Shown: in pieces, positions 13,253-24,706 of the stretch
How positions within the stretch are numbered: position 1 is the first letter of the stretch
Layout of the letters: each line of letters begins with the position of its first letter
DNA from: Euglena gracilis
Lineage: Eukaryota > Euglenida > Euglenophyceae > Euglenales
Direction of reading: 5' to 3'
Length of the DNA stretch: 64,000 bases
NCBI GenBank assembly: GCA_039621445.1
Contig: CP154954.1
Coordinates: forward strand, 44,185,847-44,249,846
Notes under the pieces: generated by a model
What the model saw: only the letters and a program-made list of their open reading frames with translations
What the model was told of the DNA's origin: nothing
Databases searched by the model: none
Made by a program: the position numbers and the translations under genes

Positions 13253-14088
13253 TATATATATATATGGCAGCAGGATGCGTAATGGCGGGGGGGGGGGGGG
13301 GGGGACGCATTTCTGGGGGGTGGGCATGGCAGCTCCCAGGTTCGACTTTTCGGATTTTCAGTCCCGCGGTGCTGACAGGTAATCCCCGGAGATAAGGCCG
13401 AGATTTAGCCCCAAATTAAACCCCCCCAAATAAGAACCCCCCCCCAAAATGTGACCCCTCCTGGGCCGATCGAGCGAAAATCCAAAACAAGACCCCCCCA
13501 AAAAACAACACCCCCCCCCCCGACGGAGACAGTGTAAATTTTCCTTGAAGAATAATCAAAAACTCCAATGTGATACACAAAAAGATGATAAAATTTCATT
13601 TTTTTTTCAAATTTTGAAGCTCAAAAAAAAACATGCCAAATGTCAACTTACACCAATTTACACATGGCGCGAAGCGTAGAAGGAAAAAAAGTTTCAATGG
13701 TTTTGGGAACCTGTAAAATTATGGGGATTTCGGGCCCGGGTCGGCCAAGAAAAAAATCAAAGTACGACCACGCAACGGACCTGAAAATGAGACCCGGTTT
13801 TAATTTGGGGGGGGGGTTGAGACCTAAATTCAGGCTTTCATTTGACCTAAATCACACCTAACTGCCAAAAAAAGAACCGCAACCCTGACCCTAGCCAGAA
13901 TCTTGTCCCATCTCAGAAAAAAAAATACAAGGCTTCACAATAGCCGAAGGGAAAAGCATGGGGGTCCTAGAAAACCACCTCCCAAATTATTTACCCCCCT
14001 CCAAAATATCCTGGTATTTTGGATGCCGTTATAAATTTATGCACACACATAAAACACACACACACACATACATACATACATACATACA

Positions 14089-14163
<75 letters not shown>

Positions 14164-17100
14164 GCTGTATATATATGGCCCCCCGGGGGCATTGGCGGCC
14201 CGCGGGTCCGACTTCGGGGGCAGTCGGGGTTATTGGTTGGGATAGGGTCAGGGTTCCGACCGCGCTCCTGGCTGATCCCATTTTACGGACTTAGAAATAG
14301 TTAGGTCCCGATTCGGACCGAGTTGGGCAGAATTTCGGTTGGATTTTGGTAAAATTCTGAAGAACTACGACCCCAAAATCTTTCAAATGGGGACTAACGT
14401 CCTACCTAACTTGGTTCCTAAATTTGGCCAATTTCTGTTTCACCAATCCTGACATTATTCCGAAAAGTAAACGAAGTCCTCCCCAAATGCAACGAAATTC
14501 GCCCAGATTCGCCTTGGTTCCCCCCCCCCGATTCTCATTTTTTCGTGATTTTCGGTGCACGGAAAAACAATTTGGTTTGGCCTCCTTGCATATTTTTGCA
14601 ACATTTTTACTGCATCATCATCTGGCATCTGAGTTTTGGCACAACGGATCGTCGGACCAAAAAAACAACACTGGGGGAGCCCAGGTGCGGGCGCGATGGG
14701 TCCAGTTGGGGTGGGTCTGGAGGTACTCCGCCCAGCGCGAAGCAGTCGCCTCCCCGTCCACCTCTGCTCGTCGCTCGCACAGTGCCAGCATGGCCTCAGG
14801 GTCGTACCCAAAGGCAGGACCAACAGCTTCAGCTTGTGGGGGGGGGTCCAGACAAGAGCGTCGTGGGATGGGGTCCAGCAAAGGCTGGAAAAAGCCAGGG
14901 AAGAGTCGGCTGACTCCCCGCCACACTTAATGCCCCCCCAATCAAATCGGACGCGGAAAAATCGAAACTGCAAAATCCTGAAAACCCAGCAAGCCCATGC
15001 AAAAACCTTATTCTGAGCCCCCCCCCCCCCAAAACCTGGGTAGCCCAAATTCCAACCCAACTTTGGCCAACTTTGGAGCCTAAGGTTAAAAAAAAAGATG
15101 AAAACTGATGTTTGGGCGGAAACTGTTGGCTGATCCTCATCCGCATCCATCCTCATTGGGGGTGAGGTGAAAAATGTTCAGCTCAACTGACTTGCAGTTC
15201 AGCCTGGGGGGGGGGGGGCAATTAACCTTACTGTTCGGTCATGGTCAGCCCGTGCAGCAAACAATGCCCCGATGTAATCTGCCTCATACTCCCTCGCAGC
15301 TCCCGTGCATGAAGGAGGGGGGTCTCTGACGGGAGTGCAGAGGATGCAAACAACCATTGCATTCCCACCACCAACACAAGCACAAAACGCAAAGAAGCAG
15401 CCTAAACGCACACACGCACAGACACACAAAACACAAACAGAAATTCGACTTCATGCATTTTGGGGAGCCTGGGAGTAACAAAAAAAAATAATAAAAATAA
15501 AAACATGATTCTCATGATTTTTTTGAAGGGAACTCAAAAATGACGAAAAACTGATGTAAAATATGGTCTCTGGAAATCGGGTCGAAAATGCAGATCGAAA
15601 TATTCTTTGTATCAAAATATTCTCCAGGAAAACCCCAGGAAAGAATCACAACACGGGAAAAAACATGGTTTGTTGCGATGGGGCGGCCAGGGCCTGGTAG
15701 TGGTGCCGCTCGAATGGCAATTCTGTCATGAAGTTCCGCAGCAGCCGAGGCATCGCCACCTCCGTGAAGAACAACATCTGGGGGGGGGGCAATGGAGGGG
15801 CTCACGATGCGAATGATTTTTGCTGGAAGGAATTTGAAAAGCATCATCACAGATTTGCCACATCTTGATGATGGGTTCGACGCATTTTGTACAACATTTT
15901 GGTCTGCCTTGAAATTTTCAAACCAGCGAGTGAGTCCATCCATCAGGAATTTCTTCATTTCGAATTTCTGCGGCAGAGTTTGGAAAAAATGGTTAGCAAA
16001 AATGGAAGGCTGTTTAACGTTCTTGCAACAATTCAAAACATGTTGCGATTTGGCTTCATTTATTTCTCTGGAGCATATCTCCACACTCACTCCCAGTGCT
16101 TTTCATAACATGCATTAACACATTTCAAATTTAATGTGAGTTTCAACAATTTTTGTTCAATCCAATGAATTTTTTGTTTCACGGCTGCCCCCCTATCGGC
16201 AGGACGGATTTAGCAAAAAAAAACCATGCAAATGTGGTGAGATTCCCATTGAACGACTTGAACCACTTGACGTTTAGAAGGAGACTAGGTGCAGCTGTCC
16301 ACCACCACTGCTCTGAACCTGCACCCCTGCTCCAACTCTAGATACCCCTTACCTTTTGAAACAACACAGGTTAAATAAGGTTTGGTTTGGTTGGTCAGCC
16401 CAAAGGGGGACTATATCTCAAGGAGTTGCTACAAAACTCGACCTCCAACATGACCCAAAATACCACCCCAAGGTGTTATTTGGAAGCGAAATCGCACTTC
16501 TTGAGTACGCTTGGGGCACATTCAATATGCAAAAAAATGCGAAAATCAGGATTACTTTTCTTCTATTCTTCGCCGGGGGGGGGGGGACAGTTATCCTTTG
16601 GTTTGGTTGGCACTCAGGGGGGTCGGGAGGTTCAGGGGGAACCTTTGTGGTCATGAACACCTGTTTTCTCCCGATCGGTTCAGACCTGATAGCTCGATGT
16701 GATGTCGGGGACGACGAGGGCCATCGTCCAGAAGAAGAGGTTGACGGCGGCCTGCGTCACGTTGGCGAGCGTCCACCGCTCGTACGTGTGCCGCGCCACG
16801 ACGTGCGCCATCTCGTGGCCCACCACGCACGCCAGCTCGGACTGGCTCTCCACGGCGTGGCACAGGCCCGTCGTGACGAACAGCGCCCCGTTCTGCAACG
16901 CCAGGGAAGAGGAGGAGTGGGAGGACGAGGAAGAGCGGGAAGAGGACCAGTGTGCGGTTGGGGACGGAGGCAGGGAAATCCACCGCTGCTTGGGACGGAG
17001 GGAATGTGCATAACCGCTCCCCTTCTTCCCACAGAATACCCTGTCCCCAGGGTTGTATGGGAAGCTCTGCAGACATGAGGTAGGTGGTAGGGGACGCTGA

Positions 17101-20100
17101 GCTCTTATCTCTTTAGAGTAAGAGCGAAGCTTACCCCTGGGGAAAGGGGGGGTTGGACCCCCCTTGCCTCCCTCCCCCCCCCCCCGGGTCAGGGCCACCT
17201 TGAGAACCGGCGGATTATCACCATGATCCTGGCTCCGTTCCCGATTTTTTTTTTCAGTCGCGAGCGACTGCATTTCTAGTTTCCAAATCACCTCCGTTTG
17301 AGCCCCAACTCCCCGCCAGGCCCGAGTTATTCAACCGCGAAGCGGTCCAAACTGGGTAGGATTGGCCCCACCTCTTCCGACTCTGCCATTTCGCTGGTGT
17401 CCAAAAATCGGTCAAAAAATCGATTTTTCGAAAATATCTCGAGAAAACGTACATTATTTCCGGAAATGTCGGTCTGACGAAATGTACCCATGGAGGCCCT
17501 CTATCGCCCCCCGTTCGCCGTTTTGCCGTTTCGCCGACACGCCTGGCCCGTGTTCCAGCGCGCTTTTGGGGCCCAAACCGGCCATTTTGCGGCGTTTTTT
17601 TTGGACCTTTTTTGGTCTAAAAATCGATTTTTCCAAAATCTCAAAATCAAAGGAAAAGTCCGGATGAACCCCTTGGAATGCCCTATCCAACCATGGTTAA
17701 CTTCCCCCCCAAACTCTTCGTGTAGCCCGAGGCAACCCCCCCCCCCCTTAATAAGTGCGCAGTGCCCCAATTGTGCGCAGTGCCCTAATAAGTGCGCACC
17801 TCCCAAGGGTCCGAAACTACCTCCCTAAAAAAGTGCGCATCCCCCCCAATGGAGAAATCACTGTCACATCTCAGGTCGGAAAGCGCATACAATTGTCAGA
17901 ACCGTCCTCCTCAGACCAAATATTTCTATCATCCAAGCCCAAATTTGACACATAATCACTTGACTCAGAGCTTGAAATCACAAAATAGGGGGAAATTGAA
18001 AAAGAGTGGGGGAAATGTAAGTATTTTCGGCTTTATCCTAAAAAGTGCGCACTGCCCTAATAAGTGCGCACCCCTTGGGGTGCGAAACTACGTCCTCAAA
18101 ATGCGCGCCCCCGTGCACTTATTAGGGGGGGGGGTTACGACCATTTTCCGGCCAATTTTGGCCCATTTCAGGGGCCATTTTGGGCCGTTTTTGGGGTCAA
18201 ACAATCGATGATTCCAAAATAGCTCGAAAATGACGCAAAATCAAAGGAAATGTCCGGAGACCTAATTTGAAGCCCTTAAAAGCCCTATCTAACGGAACTT
18301 TGATTTCCCCGCAACTCCCCGCCTCGCCCGAAATATGGCCGATTTACGGCCCAAAACAGCCGGCAGGCTTGCGACTTTGTCGTTTTCGGCCTCTTTTCGG
18401 GGGTCAAAAAATCAATTTTCTAAAATTGCTCAAAAATGGTGGGGAATCAAAGGAAATGTCTGGAGACCTATTTTGAAGCCCTTAAAATCCTCTATCTAAC
18501 AGTGCTTTGATTTCCCCGCAACCATCTGCCCAGCCCGAGTTACGGCCATTCTTTGGCCAATTTTGGTTATTTTGTACAGTTTTGGCCTGTTTTGACTTAG
18601 CCATTTTCGGCCATTTTTGGGTGAAAAGTAGAAAAAATCCAATTTTTTTTTGCCCGAAACGATGTTTTTTGGCCTCCCGGACCCGAAAAACCTATTTCTC
18701 GATTTTTTTCGACTTTTTTGACCCGGTTTTGACCAAAATCAATGGATTGGTGGCCCAAAACGGGGCGCTGGCGGGTCGAAAAACGTCCATTTTCGGCTCA
18801 AAAACAGTTTTTCCGGGTCCGGGAGGCCAAAAGACATCGTTTCGGGCAAAATTTTTTTTCGATTTTTTTTCGACCTTTTTGGCCAAAAACGGCTAAGTCG
18901 AACAGTGGAAAAAGTGTACAAAATGGCCTAAATTGGCTGAAAAACGGCCGTATCTCGGGCTGGGCGGTGAGCTGCGGGGAAACCAAAATCCCAGTACATA
19001 GAGCGTTCCAAGAGCTTCAATTTAGGTCTCCGGACATTTCCTTTGATTTTGCATCATTTTCGAGAAATTTTGAAAACATCGATTTTTTGACCCCCCCCCC
19101 CCGAAAACGGCCAAGTCAGACAGTGGGAAAAATGTACAAAACGGCCATCTGGGCCGAAAACGGCCGTATCTCGGGCTAGGCGGGGAGTTGCGGGGAAATC
19201 AAAATACCGGTAGATGGGGCGTTCCAAGGGCTTGAAATTAGGTCTCCGGACATTTCCTTTGATTTGGCTTCGTTTTGGAGATATTTTGCAAAAACTGGTT
19301 TTTTTGGCCAGGGGTCGCCAGGGGTCAGCTTCGCTCTTACCCAAAAAGGGATAAGAGGTCAGCGACCCCCCCCCCAATACACCCCATACTCATTTTGTTG
19401 GATTTTTTCAACATTTTGACCCAGTGTTGACCCAAATTCCATGGGTTTCGAGCCAAAACCGAGGCGCTGGTGGGTCGAAAAATGCTCATTATCGGGTCAA
19501 AATCAGGTTTTCCGGGTCCGGTGTGTAATTAGTAGTAAATTAAAAATTACGCGAAATTTGCAATGCTAGTCTTTCGGCCTTCCATTACATGCAAGTCCCA
19601 TTGTGAGCTCAGCACTGTTCAAAACCTGGTCACCCCCTCCAGGGGGGTAAGGTGGGGGGGGTCACCCCCCCCCCTAGTTTCGGAAAAGGGGTCCCCCCAC
19701 TCCCTCCCCCTCCTCTGCAGGGGCAAAAAAAAATTTTCCGGCACTTCACGCCAGGTGTGTATTTTAGGACCCCCTTGAGGCTCAGCATGAAATTTTGGCA
19801 AAATGGCCAAAAATGGCCATAACTCGGGACAGGCGGGGAGTTGTGTGGAAATCAAAATACTGTTGGATAGGGCATTTTAAGGGCTTCAATTTGGTTCTCC
19901 TGAAATTTCCTTTGATTCCTGACCAATTTTGACCCAAAAAACGGCCGAAATTTTCGGCGACCGAAAACTGGAGGTAGGAGGGGGGGTCCCCCCACACCCC
20001 CCTGGTTTTGGAGGGGGGTCCTCCCCCAGAGATTCCCATACAACCCTGCCCGTCCCCACAAAACAATGCCATAATCCAAACGGTGCAGACACAAGAACAA

Positions 20101-23100
20101 TATACAAACAAATTAAATACAAAATACCACAAAAATACAAAAGAATGCCCAGACAGAAGAACTGCCCAGAAGCAGTCTTCACCATGGGATCACAGGCCTT
20201 GACCAGAGGGGGGCACCTGAAACGAGCATGCGTTGAACGCCTCGTCACGGATGAAATGGCACGACCAGCTCCGGGACCGCAGTTCGGGGGACCCGGCCAC
20301 CAGCCCATCCAGGATGGTCCGCAGCGCCGCGGAGGAGGCCTGCGGAGGGTCCACCACCTCCTGCAGCGACGTCTCGTACGCCTCCTGGACGATCTCGTCC
20401 ACTGCCCCGAAGGGGGCACTTTGATGCAAAAACAGATCTTAAAGGAGAAAACAAAAGGCATTGTTGTGGATATACGTCGTAGTGTTTGTGTGTGTGTGTG
20501 TGTATGTTTTGTGGTGCGTGAGTGTGTGTGTGTGCGCGCGCGTGTGTGCATGCGAGTGAGCACATATACAAATATCTACAAATGCACATTTCTGTACCTG
20601 CATGTTTCGGAATATCCACCGATGTGTTCTCAAAGAGGTGGGCAGGCACTGGGAGGCTTCGGCTGCAAAGGGGTCCCCCGGCGCAATCTCCCAGCTGGCC
20701 AGCCACGTCATCTGCCAGCGGCCGGTGACCGGGACCAGGCATTATTATTTTTTAAGGCGCCTTAAAAAACCTTAAAAAACCTTAAAAAACCTTAAAATTT
20801 TTTTTGCCAAAATGCCTTAAAAAACCTTAAAAAACCTTAAAAAACCTTAAAAAAATCACCCCGGGGAAGTTTTTCTTCCCCGTGATGACCTTAAAAAACC
20901 TTAAAAATTTTCCCTGGGAAATTTCTTCTTGCAACAAACAAATAATGGCATATCTGAAACCCCGCATAAAGCCAGTCAATGCAGAAGCGGTTGCGAACAA
21001 AATTACATTGAAAAATGAACCCAAAATGTATGGTGGTTGGTTTTTTGATGGAAAATCACATTTTCCCAAAAAAAATCACCAAAATTTTAGGGATGAAAAT
21101 TGTTAGTTTTTAGGAGGGGGGCCAAAAAATGCAGGTCAAAAAAATGGGACCAAATTTTGGAACAGTCAAATTTTACTGACATTTTTTCCCTTGTAAATTT
21201 TTTGGTTTTTAGTGGCATTTTTTTGCTTCCAAAATCTCTCAAAATTAAAAGTTTGAGAAATGTTGATTTTGAGAAAAAATCAAAGATTTCAGGGTTAAAT
21301 TTGGTAGTTTTAGGGGGGGGGTGGAAAATAACGAAGGTCAAAAAAGGTGGACCAAATTTTGGCACAGTCAAATTTTACTGACACTTTTCCTCTGTCAAAT
21401 TTGTTGGATTTTCAATGGCATTTTTCTTGCTTCAAAACCCTCTCAAATTCAAAATTTTGAGAAAATGTTGATTTTTTGGAAGATGTGAAAAATGGGGGTT
21501 TGAGGGAGTTTAATGGCCATTTTTGAGGAAAAAGTTCTAAAGTAATTTTTTGTCATCAAAAAGTGACGTTTTTAAGTTTTTCCAGGCTTTTTTTGTTGCG
21601 TTTTTTTAAAAAAAAACATATTTTTAAAAAAATTGTTTTCTTTCTAAAAAATTTATTTGTAAAAAACTTGTTTCTTTAAAAAAACGTTTTTTTTTAAAAA
21701 AAAACACATGCTTTTTTAAAAAAAATTGTTTCAAAAAAAACAAGCAGTCAACCTTGGCAAGAACCTATGGTCAAGCCCCAACCACCCCGCACTTACCTTC
21801 CTTCCCTTGTGTCCTTCCCGTCGGCTCAGTCACACCACACCCATACCCCCCGGACCTTCCTCCCTACACATCAACAAACAGCCCCAAAACACCACATCAA
21901 GGCGCCGCAAGCAACGCAATCCGGCAAACACCCAGGACGCACACCGCCGGCAGCTCGGACACATCCGGGGACACAGCCGAAAGGAGCAACAGGGGCAGTA
22001 AAGGTCCCGTTCCTATGGTGCTTTTTTGTGTTTTTTTCAGGGTGGGCCGGCAGGGTCCCGTAGGTTTGGGCCCACAAAGTCCTTCCCGACACACCCCAAA
22101 ATCACTGTTTTCCGCCAAAGTCCCGGGGGTCTCCCAGCCAAAATCAGAATTTTGCTCATTTTTTGCACTCTCTTGTTCACGTGTTTTCAAACCCCCCGGA
22201 CCTTCACAGCCGAAACAGAGCACAATCAAAAAAAATCGTAAATTTGCGCAAATGCGCGCATCAAACGAAAAAAGCTTAAGTGCGAATTCGGCCGCCTAAG
22301 TTCGGGTTTTGGACCCGAAATAATGTTTCTGGCGTCTTCGGCGCCGGGTGTTTTTTTTTTGACCCATTTTGGGACCCATATGCAGGAACCCATAGCCAAA
22401 ATGGCCTAAAATTCCTAAAATGCCTTGAATGGACTAAAATTCCTAAAATGTCTAAAATGGCAATAACTGTCCCTCATGGACCGCCCTGATCCCATGCTTC
22501 GCCCGAGGCTTCTTCCTTGGGCGTTCCGAAGCCACAGAAGTCTGAAGCCATCGGGCCATCTTCGGGGTCTGAGATTTTACCTGAGGAAAAAAATGCCTTA
22601 AAAAAACCTTAAAATTTTTTAAAATTCCTCAAAAAACCTTAAAAAACCTTAAAAAACCTTAAAAACCGCCTTAAAATTTTTTGAGAAATCTCGCCTTAAA
22701 AAAAATAATGCCTGACCGGGACCTGGTCCACGTGGGTGTACGCGAAGGCGCCGCCCCCCCCGACGAGCAACGCCCCCCGGAGCCGCTGCGGCCAGCCTTG
22801 CCCCCGGTCGTATCTCTGCCCCGTATGGGCCGACGTGGATCGAGAGAGTCTGGCTGAACGGCAGCAGTCAGCCAACCGAACAACGACTGCTGTGAACCGG
22901 GGCCAAATGGTCGTTGACACGCGCACCAATCTATTCGTATGCAGTGTGTGACTATGCCTGCAAATGTGTGTGCTGCTGTGCGGGATGTGTTTGTGCGGGA
23001 CATGAATTGGAGCAACCTGGGTAAGAGAAACGCTCATGCCCGAAACGAGAAATGTGTGCCTCGGAAAGGAAAGCAAGAGGAGGAGAAATGGAAGGGAAAA

Positions 23101-23821
23101 GCTGGTTGCTTCCCCAGCCGACTGTGGATGAGTTCGGACAGTTGCCGCTGTCTTTCTCTGCAGGCACCATCCTGTCTGGCTCGAGGCCCCAGAAGACAAA
23201 AAAAAATGGAGGGCTGCCGGGACCATTCCCCCCTCCAGCACCGCACTCCACCTTCTAGGAAACAATACATATGAAACAAATGCCAAGAACTGAGGGAGAA
23301 GATAATAAACTACTCTAAAGACCAGCCAAAAAAAAACAACCAGCTGTCAAAGCGACTGCGAACATTTCCTGGTGGTCAACCCTCCCCAACTCTGGACTCC
23401 AATTTCTTTGGTGAATTTGGGCTTGGCAGCAGCTGTGAATCACAAACTGGTGTTGGCCGACGGCCAACCTGTTGGAAAATGTTTGGTTTGTAGAGCACAG
23501 CAGACCACACCCACCTACCCCACCCACCCACCAGCCGCCCACACATGCACACGCACACACAACACACACATGCACACACATGCACACACCAGGGCTGCAA
23601 GCGGGAGGGCGACCCCCCCAAAAACCACGGCAGGGGGTGGTAATCGCCTGCCTGGGGGGAGGAAAAAAGAAAATCGACGAGGGAAACCAACCACCGGGGG
23701 TTGACAAAGGAGGGGGTGTATCCGCAGGAGGGGGGGATGGGGTAACAGGATGTTGGGCCCCCGCCACAAACCACGCCCAGCGGCTCACCTTGAGCAGGCC
23801 GAAGAAAATGGGCGGCGGCAT
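11549..23821 (-). CDS. OMA1: OMA1-type M48 mitochondrial metalloprotease, nine exons resolved
   Basis: Exons: 23789-23821, 22718-22785, 20701-20730, 20217-20427, 16686-16892, 15700-15777, 15247-15291, 14693-14809 and about 11549-11767. The chain reads MPPPIFFGLLK, RLRGALLVGGGG, a THVDQVPVTGR motif (about residues 29-39), DEIVQEAYE, then NGALFVTTGL. The zinc site is HEMAH (about 140-144) with the third ligand in EYEAD (210-214), followed by RAGYDPEAM and LQTHPNWTHR. This order is that of OMA1, the inner-membrane protease that cuts OPA1-type substrates under stress. A hydrophobic stretch (NLFFWTMALVV) follows HEMAH, as in the family. Introns 1, 4 and 5 are GT-AG. Introns 2, 3, 6 and 7 are nonconventional. 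The end of exon 8 is ambiguous: 14693 (CTG rule) or 14670 (GT-AG), both in frame. The 3' end is not settled: a donor-like gtgcgtgc follows 11549, so a last exon may be missing. No targeting peptide is evident in the short N-terminus. Confidence 0.92.
13045..13265. repeat. Compound (GT)(TA)(CATG)(CATA) microsatellite
   Basis: Successive blocks of tg, ta, catg, cata, ca and ta repeats lie within the OMA1 intron before the last exon. The catg and cata units create all-frame open reading without coding meaning. Confidence 0.95.
14041..14160. repeat. Compound (CA)(CATA)(TA) microsatellite
   Basis: Blocks of ca, cata and ta repeats end in atatggcagc, as the 13045-13265 array does. The same block order and edge suggest that the two arrays share an origin. 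Both are intronic to OMA1. Confidence 0.93.
14810..15246 (-). other. Nonconventional intron 7 of OMA1 (437 nt)
   Basis: In gene sense the intron starts GACCATGACC and ends GGTCCTGCCTTT. CTG is at -8 to -6; the usual CAG at +4 is CAT here. Pairing CATGAC with GTCCTG gives 5 of 6 base pairs. The join makes GCA CGG GCT + GGG TAC GAC, restoring the family's ARAGYDPEA. Its length is not a multiple of three and no GT-AG pair gives this join. Confidence 0.75.
15292..15699 (-). other. Nonconventional intron 6 of OMA1 (408 nt), splits the zinc-ligand motif
   Basis: In gene sense it starts TACCAGGCCC (CAG at +4 to +6) and ends GGGAGCTGCGAGG (CTG at -8 to -6). The join makes CTGs-free coding PFERHH + EYEADYIG, the exact R-x-x-E-x-E-A-D pattern of M48 proteases. 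Unspliced, the frame runs into stops and lacks the glutamate ligand. Confidence 0.88.
17260..20000. repeat. Diverged repeat family within OMA1 intron 4
   Basis: Phrases such as tccggacatttcctttgatttt, cggggagttgcggggaaatcaaa, gttccaagggcttcaattta and aaaatcgattttttgac recur every 200-300 bp, in both orientations, at about 17400-17700, 18200-18560, 18900-19110, 19130-19330 and 19790-19930. One more copy lies at 25455-25640. The open frames across this stretch are by-products of the repeats. They fill most of intron 4 (20216-16893). Confidence 0.75.
20428..20700 (-). other. Nonconventional intron 3 of OMA1 (273 nt)
   Basis: In gene sense it starts GGCCAGCTGG (CAG at +4) and ends GATCTGTTTTT (CTG at -8). 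The join gives TGRWQMTWL + HQSAPFG, so that the distance from TGR to the conserved EAY is within one residue of that in animal OMA1 as I recall it. A good-looking GT donor (atgcag/gtacag) further on would put the next exon out of frame. Unspliced, the frame ends in a GT/CA tract. Confidence 0.72.
20736..22714. mobile_element. Introner-like element: terminal inverted repeats plus 8-bp direct repeat
   Basis: On the plus strand the left end is CAGGCATTATTATTTTTTAA followed by ggcg. The right end is cgcc followed by TTAAAAAAAATAATGCCTG. These are 23-24 nt inverted repeats with one or two differences. The 8 bp before CAG (20728-20735) and after CTG (22715-22722) are both accgggac. Inside both ends are direct arrays of ccttaaaaaa. 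No transposase-like frame is present, so it would be non-autonomous. Confidence 0.88.
21090..21500. repeat. Dispersed repeat with tggtagttttaggagggg core
   Basis: Shares phrases (atgcaggtcaaaa, gggaccaaattttgg, caatggcatttttttgcttcaaaa, aaatgttgattttttggaag) with about 39340-39720 and 40390-40720, and with itself (21090-21280 versus 21290-21500). One copy set lies inside the OMA1 introner, the others inside the large intron 4 of the coiled-coil gene. Confidence 0.75.
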
Positions 23822-24706
23822 GGCTCAGGGGTCGGCCGCGGGCCCCCCGCCAACCGGGGTCTGCCGCACCGCCGATGCCTGCCGCGGGCGGGGAAGCCTG
23901 GGGAGGAGTGGCAGGAGAAAAAACGCAGACCGCGCACCAGGTCCCCGTCTACCGCAGCCCTTTTGGGTTTTGTTGGACCAACGCCGGATCTGTTTCTGAA
24001 ACCCATTGTTGTGTTCCACTTTTGCTGTGCCAAGCTATTCTAATTTTGTATTGTTTTGCGGTGTGGCGTATTGCGATGCCAACCTTCGAAACCTGTAACC
24101 CCCCCCCCCCTGCGGTCGGCCGAAAGGGGGGGGGGGTAATAAATCAAGGAATTGTTGGTGAAAATCTGACCCTCGCAATGACCACAAACACCCCAAAATT
24201 CTTGTCAAAGTTGGTCAAAGATAGCATTTTTGGTGATGGACGACGATTTGGGTGGCTTTGGAGGCGAGAAAAGCCTTGCATTTCCGGTTTCTGATTTTGG
24301 TCTTTTGGGGGGAATTGGGTGACACACCAACAGTGGGCAGCAGAGGTGCTCCTTCACAGACTCACAGGGAACCCTATGAAGGGGATGCCTGGACCATTAA
24401 TGCAAGACAATGCGACGCAGTCCCTGGACACCAACAGAGTGATGGATATGGGACACAGCGCAGCCAGACCGCAAAGCAAATGAAGCCCCCGCAGCGCCCC
24501 CTCAACGAAGGGAATGAATGACGTGTCGCCACGGCGGGCCGGTGCTGTGCAACAAGCCCCACCGATCACGGCGCTTGCGTCCGGTTGGGGAGTCCCGGCG
24601 GGCCGCAGGGCTGCACAGGCGCGCGATGCGTGCCCCCTGCCCAGCCCCGCCCTGCCTCCCCCTCTCTCTCCGGGCTGTCTCGCGGGCCACGCGACCCGCC
24701 CCGGGG
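23822..24706. other. Intergenic region between OMA1 start and NUBP2 end
   Basis: This is the 885-bp spacer between the OMA1 start codon and the NUBP2 stop, both on the minus strand. It carries C/G runs around 24100 and no further coding signal. Promoter elements could not be recognised. Confidence 0.5.

Larger units (their letters stand above)
20731..22717 (-). other. Nonconventional intron 2 of OMA1 (1987 nt)
   Basis: In gene sense it starts GGTCAGGCATTA (CAG at +4 to +6) and ends AATGCCTGGTCCC (CTG at -8 to -6). Splicing joins GACCAGGTCCC to GGTCACCGGC and gives HVDQVPVTGR, the conserved OMA1 motif. No GT-AG pair does this. The preceding exon is 68 nt and the following exon only 30 nt. Confidence 0.93.

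Noticed and set aside
20591-20700. Extension of OMA1 exon 3 to a GT donor at atgcag/gtacag
   Set aside because: It looks like an open exon, but it puts the next exon out of frame and adds residues that break the spacing to the conserved EAY.
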